Shown here: piece after piece, positions 45,916 to 55,900 of the stretch
Layout of the letters: each line of letters starts with the position of its first letter
Position numbering within the stretch: the stretch's first letter is position 1
DNA from: JANRJY01 sp033763735
Lineage (GTDB): Bacteria > Bacteroidota > Bacteroidia > Cytophagales > UBA9547
NCBI GenBank assembly: GCA_033763735.1
Contig: JANRJY010000079.1
Coordinates: forward strand, 1-58,369
Direction: 5' to 3'
Length of the DNA stretch: 58,369 nt
Made by a program: the position numbers and the translations under genes
The notes under the pieces: model-generated
Database searches by the model: none
What the model was told of the DNA's origin: nothing
Seen by the model: the letters and a program-made list of their open reading frames with translations, nothing else

Positions 45916-47235
45916 TTAGTTTGTAATCTTACCGTTGGCATCGGTTTTAATTAAGCACATAACGATATTACTTGGTTGTTTGGACTGTAATGACATCATC
46001 CCAGAAATAATATATCCACCATCTTTTGTTTGTAAAACACTAGTTCCCACATCATCTGCAGCCCCCCCAAAGGTTTTAATCCATTGTTGATTCCCCTCAC
46101 TATCAACTTTAATCAGCATAATCTCAAATCCAGAATTATTTGTGCTTTCAATAGTTCCTGTTATTATATATCCGCCATCGGAGGTTATATCAACAGAATT
46201 GCCTACTGCATTAAATCCATTGCTATAACCAATATAGTCTCCTTCTTTGTCTTTGTTACTGTTCAACTTTACCAAAAAGGCTTCAAACGCTCCAGTTTCA
46301 CTATTAATACCTGTACCGCATACAATGTAACCCCCATCAGGTGTTCTTTTCATTTGACCTGTGAATAATGCCTGTGGAATATTTACATTTGGAGAAAGTT
46401 TGTCTAATGTTTGGGATAAATTACCATCCTTATTTAATTTGCCTACTATAGGAGAATAAACTTTTGACTCTGCCGAACCAGCACTCACTTCATTTATCAA
46501 ACCACTTGTTGCTAAAAAATCAACTTCTCCTTCAATTGCTCCTGGGAGTACACTTGAAATATAAGAAGCCAATCCTTCAGTACCTAAGGGGTTCAAACTT
46601 TGGGCTAAATTTCCAAACTCATTAACTTTCAAATAGTATAATTTTCTGGTAAAACCATTAACGGCATTGGTATAATAAACAGAAGCACCAACTAAATATC
46701 CTCCATCGGGAGCAATTTTGATATCATATGCTATAGTTTCGTTTTGGAGATATCCAAATTTACGTGTCCAAATGGTATCTCCACTTTGGTTTATCTTGAG
46801 CAAATAAATTTGATTTAAAATTTTTGAAGTTCCGGCAACACTTACAACCAAACCTCCTGCAACAATATAATTACCATCCGGGGTTTCTTTAATTGATTTT
46901 CCGGAATCAGCTCCAAAGCCACCATAGTTTTTGGCCCAAATTGTATTTCCTGATTTATCAGTTTTAACTACATAAATATCACTATTTCCGTTTGAAAATG
47001 AACCAGATGTTCCAACGATAATATATCCTCCATCTGAGGTTATTTGAACTTCATTAGCTATATCACCACCAGCTCCTCCATAGTATTTTATAAAACCTTT
47101 GGACAAATCAGGATTGATATTTGACTTTTGACAAGTATTGAGTAATACCAAACCAAATGAGAAGAAGAAAATTGCAAATATACTTGATGCGATTTTTCTA
47201 AATTTTAAAGTTATGTAAGTATGATTCGAAATCAT
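45916..47235 (-). CDS. Exported repeat lipoprotein, probable beta-propeller
   Basis: 439 residues. A long N-region leads to a hydrophobic segment and lipobox near LLNTC (about C35), then CQKSNINPDL. The rest contains about six repeats of roughly 55-60 residues marked by TSDGGYIIVGT, TPDGNYIVAGG, APDGGYLVGAS, TPDGGYIVCGT, TSDGGYIITGT and TKDGGYIISGM, each followed by a strand such as IYVVKTDKSGNTIWAKNYGG. That spacing is typical of Bacteroidota propeller repeats with the DGGY turn, so a six-bladed beta-propeller is likely. It begins 11 bp after the upstream OMP gene and ends 4 bp before the giant gene start. A role as periplasmic or surface scaffold is inference. Confidence 0.8.
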   Translation of the reverse strand: MISNHTYITLKFRKIASSIFAIFFFSFGLVLLNTCQKSNINPDLSKGFIKYYGGAGGDIANEVQITSDGGYIIVGTSGSFSNGNSDIYVVKTDKSGNTIWAKNYGGFGADSGKSIKETPDGNYIVAGGLVVSVAGTSKILNQIYLLKINQSGDTIWTRKFGYLQNETIAYDIKIAPDGGYLVGASVYYTNAVNGFTRKLYYLKVNEFGNLAQSLNPLGTEGLASYISSVLPGAIEGEVDFLATSGLINEVSAGSAESKVYSPIVGKLNKDGNLSQTLDKLSPNVNIPQALFTGQMKRTPDGGYIVCGTGINSETGAFEAFLVKLNSNKDKEGDYIGYSNGFNAVGNSVDITSDGGYIITGTIESTNNSGFEIMLIKVDSEGNQQWIKTFGGAADDVGTSVLQTKDGGYIISGMMSLQSKQPSNIVMCLIKTDANGKITN

Positions 47236-47246
47236 TTAAACCTGAT

Positions 47247-48302
47247 TTAATAAATAGTTTTTTTATTCTTTTTAACACTATAAATGGAATACATATAACC
47301 AACATTTAACATGATGTTGTCTAAATAAAAATCGTTATCCAAATATCCGTAGTTAGTGATTTGAGTTAAATAGTTTTCATACCTTTTCTCAGAAGCAGCA
47401 ATGTTAGTTAAACCGTAAAAATATCGGGCATCTAATGTTAAAAATCCATATCCAAGTTTGTAAGTGAGCCCACCTCCAACAACAGCAGAGAAATTAAGAG
47501 GCGTTCGTTGGGATTTAAAATCAACATTTGGACCATCAAATTCATTTTGACCTTTATTAATGTCTCTTCTAATCACTTGGCTACCAGACGAAAGCATTAA
47601 ATGTGCAGCAGCTCCTCCTCTAATAAATACTCTTAATTTTCGGTTGCCGGGATGGTATTTTAAGGTAAATGGCAAATCAATATTTGATAAAGCTTCATTA
47701 GAAGTTACTTCTGATACGTTTGGTATTACGCTTGAAATAGAGCTATACGATTTTGAAGTATATAAAGCATCCACAGTTGCATACAATTTTTTATAAATAG
47801 CAATGTCTAAAGTAATCCCAAAATTGAAATTAGTTCCTGGAAAATATCGAGTAGGATTGGATGATGTATTACCCGTACCATAATTTGTAATAACTCTAGG
47901 TGAAGATCGGTTTACACCAACTAATGCTCCGAACGACACAAGGGGTTGTACCCTAAACGATCGATACAAATTGGTGTATTCAATTGGATCTAAAGCATCA
48001 TTTGGCTTATAATCAGGCTCAAAACGCAATAATTGATACATACTTCGTTCAGCTTCTTGTAAATTATCTAAAAATAAATGGGATAATATTACTAAACGGT
48101 ATGCTTGCAGCATTTCAATTTTGGTAAAACCATTTGACAAACAGCCACTTAATTTATCGGGAATCGTTTCAAGATTGCCTTGTTCATAGCTTTTTTGAGC
48201 TTCCTTAAGCACCTGACTACAAGATGATTGTGCAATCGAGTTCATGCTTATAAATAACATGAGAATGCAACTGAATATTAATTTTAGGTTTAGGTTAGTC
48301 AT
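47247..48302 (-). CDS. TPR-containing outer-membrane beta-barrel protein
   Basis: 351 residues. Signal peptide LIFSCILMLFISMNSIAQ, then a helical TPR-like region about 27-115 (VLKEAQKSYEQGNLETIP, EMLQAYRLVILSHLFLDNLQEAERSMYQLLRFEPDY) ending in a DALDPIEYTNLYRSFRV segment. Residues about 120-345 are a barrel of the PorT/OMP_b-brl_2 style: PLVSFGALVGVNRSS, FNFGITLDIAIYKKLYATVDALY, RVFIRGGAAAHLML, FSAVVGGGLTYKLG and YFYGLTNI. It could form a periplasm-facing docking face plus a pore. It starts 24 bp after the nSTAND gene stop, inside the long operon. No TonB box is seen. The function is unassigned. Confidence 0.78.
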   Translation of the reverse strand: MTNLNLKLIFSCILMLFISMNSIAQSSCSQVLKEAQKSYEQGNLETIPDKLSGCLSNGFTKIEMLQAYRLVILSHLFLDNLQEAERSMYQLLRFEPDYKPNDALDPIEYTNLYRSFRVQPLVSFGALVGVNRSSPRVITNYGTGNTSSNPTRYFPGTNFNFGITLDIAIYKKLYATVDALYTSKSYSSISSVIPNVSEVTSNEALSNIDLPFTLKYHPGNRKLRVFIRGGAAAHLMLSSGSQVIRRDINKGQNEFDGPNVDFKSQRTPLNFSAVVGGGLTYKLGYGFLTLDARYFYGLTNIAASEKRYENYLTQITNYGYLDNDFYLDNIMLNVGYMYSIYSVKKNKKTIY

Positions 48303-48325
48303 GAAATCTTTAAAATAACGAAGTG

Positions 48326-51300
48326 CTATTCAAGTTCTTTGTTTTTTCCTTGAGGAAGTCCTTCACAAGTTGATTCATAGTTGATATCTTTTGCTACAAA
48401 TAAATTCCATTCGTCAGGAGTCATATTTCTATTGAGTTTCGGACAAATTCTATTAGCCATTGCTTCAATTCCAGAAGGATATACTCTAATCAAATTATCG
48501 ACACAACCAGTGATAATTGTTTGAGCATCAGGCGAGAAAGCTACTGACCAAACCCATGAGTTATGATCGCGCAGCACTATAGGTTGTTCATTTAAGTGAG
48601 CTATATCCCAAATTCGAACAGTTCCATCAAAGCTAGCGGTTGCAATAACTTCATTTTTAGGGTCAAATTTTATGTCATTTATCCTTGCACGATGTCCTGA
48701 TAAATTGGCAATAAGTTTTTCATTCTCAAATAGTTTTACATTTCCTAGTTCATCACCTACCGAAAGGAACTTGCCATCCGGACTCAAAGCCACTGCTTGA
48801 ATTTTATGCATATTTTTAATTGCTAATTGACGCTCTTCTCCTGAATTTGAAGCATTATAAACATATACTTGTCCATTATCATCTCCAGTGTATATTTTCT
48901 TGTCGGGAGATATAGCAATAGTTTTAACTTTAGATTTAGGTCGAGCTAATACGCTATATTTACCAGTTTCCACATCTCTTATTAATAGGCTATTTCCTAC
49001 TGAATCAGAACCTGCTGAAATTATGGATTTGCTATCAGGCATGAAAGATGCTGTCCAAATTTGACCTTTATGTCCGAACAATTTCTTTGGTTTGGCATTT
49101 GGATCTGAAAGGTCGAATAATTGCATAAAGTTTCCTTCGCCAATTACAAGCATCCATTTATCATCAGGGCTAAGTATTAATTTCTTATTGATAAAATTAT
49201 TATTAAAGAATGTAATGTTCGTATAGGTGCCATTTTGAAGTACCCATTTCAAAATTTTCCCATCACTTCCGCCTGTAAACATTTCTTTACCGGTTGAATT
49301 GTAAACTACAGAACGAACTGCATCCGTATGACCTAATAAGCTATTATATTTATCATGGAACAAATGTTTATTGGCATAATATAATGCATCATACACGTCA
49401 TGATTATGCGGATTTCCATTATATTTTTTGTTAAATAAATATGCTTGTTCAGCAACTAAAGCTCGGGTAGTAGTATCATATATTTGTAATGATTTTACTG
49501 CCATTGCTTGTGAAATGGATAGCATACGTTGTTTTTGTGCATCATTTGCAGCGGTTTCAGCCAACTTTTGTTGTTCCATAGCTTTTTGTTCTGATGCCAA
49601 TGCTAATTGCCTTTGTTCTTCGGCAATTTTCATTTGCTCACGAGCTAGAGCCATATTTTTAAGCGCTAATATTTTTTGCTTATTAGCTTCCTCGGCAGCA
49701 ATTCTAGCTTCTTCGGCTTTCTGATGCGCAACTTCAGATTGATATATTGCTTCTTTCTCTTTTTCCAGCGCTTTTTCTTTCTGTTTTAATGCCTCTTTTT
49801 CTTTTTCTTGGGCTAACTTTCTTTGGTATTGAGCTTCTTGGGACTGAATTCGAGCAATTTCTTTTTGACTATCTGCTTCAAGCATTAGTGTGTAGCTCCA
49901 AATTCCAACTCCCAAAAATATTAATGCCGCAATTGAAGCTATAATGGTTATCATTCTGGATATTCTAAGCCTTCTTTTCTGAAGTTCTTCTTTAACCTTT
50001 TGCTCAGTTTCAAATGATTTTTTACTTGATTCCAAGAAAACCATTGTGCGCTCAAATGCAGGATTGTATCTTTCGGCCCAATCTAAAGAAGGATTATTCT
50101 TTTCTTGCCAATTAAGCGCCAATTGCAAATCGGGTGGTCTCCAAAGACCTGCTTTACCTATTTGATATTTTGCGGCTGCGTCCGAAAGACGTAAATACAT
50201 TTCAACAGCTTGTCCTTCTTCGTCAACCCAATTTTTTAGTCGAACCCATATACGCATGAGGGATTCGTGTGAAATATCAATTATAGAATTGTCCGCTAAT
50301 TTCACATTTGCAGGTGGCATTAGTAATGAGCGTCCTGGTTTACGGAAAACCTCTACTATGCTAATAATTTCAGATGTATCGCATCCAGATATTTTAGCCA
50401 TCACACTAACCCTAGTAGGTCTGCGTATACCATCCGTGTCACCGGTTTTTTCGGTAAGACATTTGAACATCGATGCACAAATCTCTTTTTGACGTGTATT
50501 TAACTCATCATAAGCTTCATTTGCATGTTGAGATAATGCACCCGACATAGTCCCAATAGCTTCATAATGTTGTAAGTCAATGGGTTCGTCTTTATCTCTA
50601 TTTTCAACCCAATAATCAAAAGTACGCATGAGCGAGTGCGCAAGAATGGGTAGTTGATCAGTATTATCTCCTAAATCACTTAACAATTGTTGTAGTAAAC
50701 GAGATGATATTTTACCTCCGGCCACGGAAACAGGACCTGCAATTGCTGTCCTTTTTTGTTCCCTGGTCATTTGGGGAATCAAATAATTAGATTGATTGAT
50801 TAGTTTCGTTAGCTGAGGAAATTGAGCGCAATCACCAATAAAATCAGAACGCATGGTCACCGCTACATATATGGGTGCTTTTAAGTCTTCAATAGCTTCA
50901 ACCAATAAATTTACAAACGCCAAAGATTCACTGGAACCTCCTGATTCTTCATGCTTCCGAAAGCGAAAAAGTTCCTCAAACTGATCGACTATTATTAATA
51001 TATTTTTGTTTTCTGTTTCGGTATATTTACTAACAGCTTCAATTAATCCTAGTGAACTACTTCTTAACAATGTAGCTATGATTGTTTTTCGAAGTTGGCG
51101 TTCATCTTCATCAAGTGAACTATATTCTTTGTCTTTTCTTAAAATTGATTCAGACAAATTGTCTATTGGACCTCCTCCGGGGCGTGTTACAATAACATCC
51201 CAATTAGTTCCAATTTTTGTTAAAAATCCGCCATATAATATTGGAATAACACCACAATAAATGAATGAAGATTTTCCGGAACCTGAGGAACCGATAATGG

Positions 51301-51478
51301 CTACGAATTTGTTTTCTGCAAGTTTGCGAAGAACTTCATCACTTTGTCCTTCACGGCCGAAAAACAAGTGACTTTCGTCCATTGAAAAAGGGCGCAACCC
51401 AGGAAAAGGATTGTTAAACTTCTTTTTTGTAGAAGTTGTACCGCTGGTAGTTATTTGGATTGTGTCAGTAGTTGTCAT
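48326..51478 (-). CDS. Membrane-anchored nSTAND1 NTPase with coiled coil and WD40 propeller
   Basis: 1050 residues. Residues about 24-480 are an nSTAND1 module: FPGLRPFSMDESHLFFGRE, Walker A GSSGSGKS (63-70), Walker B LIIVDQFEELF (161-171), a winged-helix-like LPILAHSLMRTFDYW region and DISHESLMRIWVRLKNWVDEE. A single membrane span lies at about 508-531 with basic residues before it (KRRLRISR), so the NTPase is predicted cytoplasmic. Then comes a long coiled coil (about 535-700, K/E/A/Q-rich). Residues about 711-1015 hold seven WD40 repeats (LLGHTDAVRSVVYN, LSGHRARINDIKFDP, LRDHNSWVWSVAFSPD), enough for one propeller, which would face the periplasm. STAND proteins oligomerise on sensing a ligand. 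The start overlaps the TIR-gene stop by 4 bp. Confidence 0.9.
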   Translation of the reverse strand: MTTTDTIQITTSGTTSTKKKFNNPFPGLRPFSMDESHLFFGREGQSDEVLRKLAENKFVAIIGSSGSGKSSFIYCGVIPILYGGFLTKIGTNWDVIVTRPGGGPIDNLSESILRKDKEYSSLDEDERQLRKTIIATLLRSSSLGLIEAVSKYTETENKNILIIVDQFEELFRFRKHEESGGSSESLAFVNLLVEAIEDLKAPIYVAVTMRSDFIGDCAQFPQLTKLINQSNYLIPQMTREQKRTAIAGPVSVAGGKISSRLLQQLLSDLGDNTDQLPILAHSLMRTFDYWVENRDKDEPIDLQHYEAIGTMSGALSQHANEAYDELNTRQKEICASMFKCLTEKTGDTDGIRRPTRVSVMAKISGCDTSEIISIVEVFRKPGRSLLMPPANVKLADNSIIDISHESLMRIWVRLKNWVDEEGQAVEMYLRLSDAAAKYQIGKAGLWRPPDLQLALNWQEKNNPSLDWAERYNPAFERTMVFLESSKKSFETEQKVKEELQKRRLRISRMITIIASIAALIFLGVGIWSYTLMLEADSQKEIARIQSQEAQYQRKLAQEKEKEALKQKEKALEKEKEAIYQSEVAHQKAEEARIAAEEANKQKILALKNMALAREQMKIAEEQRQLALASEQKAMEQQKLAETAANDAQKQRMLSISQAMAVKSLQIYDTTTRALVAEQAYLFNKKYNGNPHNHDVYDALYYANKHLFHDKYNSLLGHTDAVRSVVYNSTGKEMFTGGSDGKILKWVLQNGTYTNITFFNNNFINKKLILSPDDKWMLVIGEGNFMQLFDLSDPNAKPKKLFGHKGQIWTASFMPDSKSIISAGSDSVGNSLLIRDVETGKYSVLARPKSKVKTIAISPDKKIYTGDDNGQVYVYNASNSGEERQLAIKNMHKIQAVALSPDGKFLSVGDELGNVKLFENEKLIANLSGHRARINDIKFDPKNEVIATASFDGTVRIWDIAHLNEQPIVLRDHNSWVWSVAFSPDAQTIITGCVDNLIRVYPSGIEAMANRICPKLNRNMTPDEWNLFVAKDINYESTCEGLPQGKNKELE

Positions 51479-52965
51479 ACTTTAACAGGGTTTAGGAATC
51501 CCGATAAGTTATATTGCAATTCATCATTAAATTCAAATACAGGAACTTCAAATCGGGTGAAATTATTAGTTCTGTCTTTTGCATTTTTACCGAATACTAA
51601 TGCTTTTTGGATTTCACCTTTGTTTCTACCTAATCCAGGAGCTTTAAGTAAATCCAAAAACTTCATTTGTACCCACAAATCGTTTACATTATTCATAAAA
51701 ACCAAACCTGTATCGCAAGTTCTAAGGTTTTGTAAGTGAATTTCTCTCAATTCAAGCAAGTTGCCTTCGAAGGATGGCGTTATTACTTGTACCTGATTAT
51801 TTTTACAAATTTCCGCTATTTTTTTTGCTTCAAATTCATCGGCTTTGTCATAAATTAAATATACCGATTTTGAATGATTGCTATTATTGTTTTTGGTTTC
51901 AGTTTTTTTGATTTTATCTAAATTTACACCTAACAGTTCACCCAAAACTACTGTTTTAAAATCTTCAATTGGTGATTGAAGTATTTCAGCACCTTCATTT
52001 GCTTCCAAATCTCTTCTTAAATTATCAACGAACATTTTTTGTTTGTCGTTGAGTAATTGAGCAGATGGAGAAATCCAAATTAGTCTGCTGAATTTTTGTT
52101 CGTCATCGACAATTGCAGATTGTAAATGTGCATGTTCGCTTGCCAACTTGTTTTGGATATCAAGAATTGATTTTTCTAAACCATAAGCCAATTCACCATA
52201 ACTATCGCCAATAAGATGGATGGATAAACGACATTTTTCAAGATCTTTCTTTATATCCACTTCCATTTCTTTAGGATTCAATGGTAATGCGTGGTCTGGG
52301 AAAACTCTAAATCCATGTCGAGTAAGTTCTCTTTTAATATTATCTCTGTGCCACTGTAAGTCAAAACCCGTTTCGCACAAATAGACATTTTTATCGCTAT
52401 AGCTATTTTCTTCTCCGTGATTAATTGCAATATCCAAATTTCGAAAATCGCGAATGATGGCAGATATATCATAAGCAATATCCACTAACTTAAGCCAATA
52501 TTTACGTTCGGCATCGCTGTTGAAATAGTCACTAAATTCACTTATCTCACCACTTTCTTCATCCGAATAAAATAAGTCGTATGACAAAAAATTAAGCAAT
52601 TTAGATGGTTGTTCGGTTAAAGGAACCGGGAATTTTACTACTTTGAATATCCTAGAATGACTGTTGACATACAGATTGTTTGAAGCTTGTGTAATTTTAA
52701 AAAAATCGCTTAATTCTTCTAAACAGGCTTCGCTTTTGACATAATTGGGAGATAAAATTGAAATAAATAATCCCACTTTTTCAATTTCAGATCTTGAAGG
52801 TTTTTCTTGATTGCTGTAATTAAGGAAAGATACTTTTTCGCCTAATATTTGAACAAGCAATATTTCAAGGAATTTTCTGAAATTATTTACCCAACCATCC
52901 GCACCATTTATGGCTTCATTATCTCGAAGGGCATAACTAATATATATGTCGTTTTTGAATTCCAT
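51475..52965 (-). CDS. Protein with a TIR domain and two further TIR-like domains
   Basis: 496 residues without signal peptide. Residues about 5-165 form a TIR domain (DIYISYALRDNEAING, WVNNFRKFLEILL, VGLFISILSPNYVKSEACLEEL). The CxxE glutamate of TIR NADases is at C81/E84. Residues about 192-345 are a second TIR-like domain (VYLCETGFDLQWHRDNIKREL, GFRVFPDHALPLN, CRLSIHLIGDSYG, SRLIWISPS). Residues about 366-485 are a third, weaker one (SVYLIYDKADEFEAKKIAEI, TGLVFMNNVND). Bacterial TIR domains cleave NAD or make cyclic ADP-ribose-type signals when activated by a sensor. The next gene, nSTAND1, is a natural sensor partner, with 4-bp overlap. It starts 4 bp after the transporter-like gene. Catalytic activity is inference. 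Confidence 0.82.
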   Translation of the reverse strand: MEFKNDIYISYALRDNEAINGADGWVNNFRKFLEILLVQILGEKVSFLNYSNQEKPSRSEIEKVGLFISILSPNYVKSEACLEELSDFFKITQASNNLYVNSHSRIFKVVKFPVPLTEQPSKLLNFLSYDLFYSDEESGEISEFSDYFNSDAERKYWLKLVDIAYDISAIIRDFRNLDIAINHGEENSYSDKNVYLCETGFDLQWHRDNIKRELTRHGFRVFPDHALPLNPKEMEVDIKKDLEKCRLSIHLIGDSYGELAYGLEKSILDIQNKLASEHAHLQSAIVDDEQKFSRLIWISPSAQLLNDKQKMFVDNLRRDLEANEGAEILQSPIEDFKTVVLGELLGVNLDKIKKTETKNNNSNHSKSVYLIYDKADEFEAKKIAEICKNNQVQVITPSFEGNLLELREIHLQNLRTCDTGLVFMNNVNDLWVQMKFLDLLKAPGLGRNKGEIQKALVFGKNAKDRTNNFTRFEVPVFEFNDELQYNLSGFLNPVKV

Positions 52966-52969
52966 TCAT

Positions 52970-55900
52970 TTATACTTTATCAACTATTTCTTCCAATTCA
53001 TCCTCATCAATTTCTTTTTCAGTTCTGAATTTTTTGTGCACTACTTTTATTAACTCTTTTGCAATTTCAAAGTTATCATTAATTTGTTCATAAAATTTAT
53101 CTTTTTCTATTTTGAATAAAAGACAATCTTCAGCTGCAATTATTTCGTTTTCAATAATATCCGATTCTAATATTAATGTTTCTCCAATTAGGTCATTTTG
53201 GAAAAATTCATTTATAATTTCTCCTTTATCTGATTTTGAATATGCTTTGCCATGAACTAATATAAATAAAGGAGATTCGCCACTTGCTCCTTTTGCCAAA
53301 ATAACTTCATCTTTTAAAATTCTGAATTCTTCAATAAGTTCAACAAACTCAACTAACACAGCACCTTTTACATGTTTAAATGCATTGGTGTTTTTGAGGA
53401 AAAATATCTTTTCTATTCGAGTTAAACTCCTGATAGACTCCGTACTATCATATGTTTTGAGTAACAAACTATCTAATTCTCTTTTAGCATGTTCACCAAT
53501 TCGATGGCTGAGTTTGTGATACAATGCTGGATTTTTTTGAATAATAGCCCAAGCAGCAGTTTCACGAAGGAGTTCATCAGGATTAAATAAGTTTGCAGTA
53601 AGGTCATCACACATAGGAGCATCTTTCATATTACCATATGCATATAAAGCACAAGCTTTAGTCCATTTGTTAATGCTATTATAATCTCTATTTATTATTT
53701 GGATCAAGACCTCAATATTGTCTAACTTTTGACGAGGGAAATGATTTTGTAACTTTTCATTTCTCATGTCTTGAGGAATATCTTCCAAAAGTGGAAATAA
53801 AATAGGTTTTAATTCGTCAGCTAAGAACACATCTAATAATTCTATTCCGTATACAATTCCTTCAACGTTACCACTTTCGATATTTTGACGTACCAGTTTT
53901 ACTGATTGAGGATCATAAATCAGTGCCATTAACATATAAATGTTATCGAAATTGAAAGAGATTTCTTCTTCTAATGCTCTTTTCAAATGTGTTGCATAAT
54001 GTGCATTAGGCAACTCGGTAAGTGCAGCAATAACCCATGCAGAGTTTCCTATATCTGTTTCGATAGATTGCTTAATTCTACTAATTTGGTCTTCTTTGGG
54101 TCTAAATCCGCAACTGCTCAAACAAAGAAGTACATTATTCATGATTTTTTTATTTGGAATGTCTATTTTATTCCATAACAATGAAATCACTTTTTCACCT
54201 CTTATCCGACCATATATCTGAACAATTTTTTCTTGAATCAATTCTGATTGATTTGTTTTATAAAAAGCGGCTTCAAGAGCTTGTAAAATATCTTCTCCAT
54301 ATGAAATTAAAGCAGCCGCTGCGGCATTAGTAAAGGTATAACTTCCTAAATATTCAATCAAAATAGGCCAAGTTTCATGTTTTTTTACTAAGGCAGCTGA
54401 TTTGATGGCCGCAAAGCGTACAGAAGGTTCAATATCACGAAGCAACAATAACAACTGAGGTAAATACGCATCTTCTTTGGTCCGACCAATTAGATGAGCA
54501 GCAAAAATTCGTTCCTGTACTTTTTTTGATTTAGTAAGGAAATAAGTGTAATTAGGACTAATATCCTGACTGTCAGTGGCATTAAGGTTATTTAATGCAT
54601 CGGTTGCGAGCTTTGCAATTTCTGGGGATTTTTCTGATTGGGCAGATTTTTTAAGTTTGTCAAGTGCTTGTAATGTATGATTATAGCTAACTCTTTTAAT
54701 TACATGTTCTTTTATTTTTTCATGTGATTTATCAAAAAATGATAAATATTTATTGTCTGCCATTATGGGTTCTAATTTTTCCATGAGTTTCAATGTGTAT
54801 ATGACAGTGTTTTCGTTTTTATTTTCTAATTGTTTTACAAGTACATCTGTAACTTCGTAATCTTTTCTGTCTACAAAAGTTTCATCTCCTCTATGTTGGT
54901 TAAGAGCCGAAGTCAATGTATTTCTATATTCGAGGAACAATTGTATAACAATAAAAAAATACGCCACACAAACGCCCACCAGTAAGTATGAGAAATAAAT
55001 TAACTCTGAAAAGTGAAGTAATGCCAGTGTGGTTAAAATTCCTCCAGCAATAAAACCTGAAAATTCCTTGAAAAATCCCTCTATTTTAGATTGAACATCA
55101 AACCTAACTTTGAAATCAAGAGGAATAAAAAGTGATTTTACAATTGGATCCTCAAATGCTTCTCTTAATGATTGAAGAAACATTTTACTCATTGATAAGA
55201 AGATAAAAAACAAAATAAAGCTGGTAGCTTCAGCTGTATAGCCAAATATAGTTCCAATAATAGAAGCTAAAACGGTAAATAATCCCAATACTGTAGGAAT
55301 TAATATGAGTCCCACTCTTGGTCCATATACTTTGATGGCCCAATCGGCAACTAAAGTTTGTAATAGAAAGCTTACTAATGTAGTTGCACCCCCAAATACC
55401 CCTAGAAATGCAGCTAAATCATTTTCATTTTTATATTTTTGAACTGTAACGTTTAGGAAAGAAAATTCCAAGAAGATTGTAGCCATAACCGAGAAAAAAA
55501 ATAGTAGTGCCATCATTCTTACATATGGGTTTTTTGCCATTTCTGGTATGGCTACTACTTCAGAGCCTAAGCGTTTCTTTTCACGTTGTAGCGCTTTGTT
55601 TCCATATTTGAATACAAAGACCAATAAAAATGAAAAAGCTAAAGTGCCACTAAACACACTAATAATCATGAGTTTGGTAATATCCGTACTAAAGTAGGGT
55701 ATAGCTCCAGTAATGACAGGAATTAGAAAAAATGCAATAGTGGTAGCTACCATCTGACCTTGATCCACTGTGTTTGTCATGTGTTTTTCTCTTTTGAGTG
55801 AAAAAGAGCGTGAAACCGTACCATAAAAACATAATAGAAATATTGAATTAATGGGTCCCAGCAAAATAAAAGCAGCAAATTTAACTTCTTTTATTTTCAA

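Noticed and set aside
45912..45941. Ten-codon extension of the smaller giant protein
   Set aside because: It would overlap the preceding gene, and the second Met gives a proper signal peptide.
47247..48302. PorP/SprF-type T9SS protein
   Set aside because: The N-terminal TPR-like region and PorT-like barrel pattern fit better than PorP/SprF.
48326..52965. Direct match to a named antiphage system (Thoeris, Avs and similar)
   Set aside because: TIR and STAND modules are present, but no SLOG/ThsA-type effector, Sir2 or nuclease cap is seen, and the neighbours are surface proteins; a defence role is not shown.
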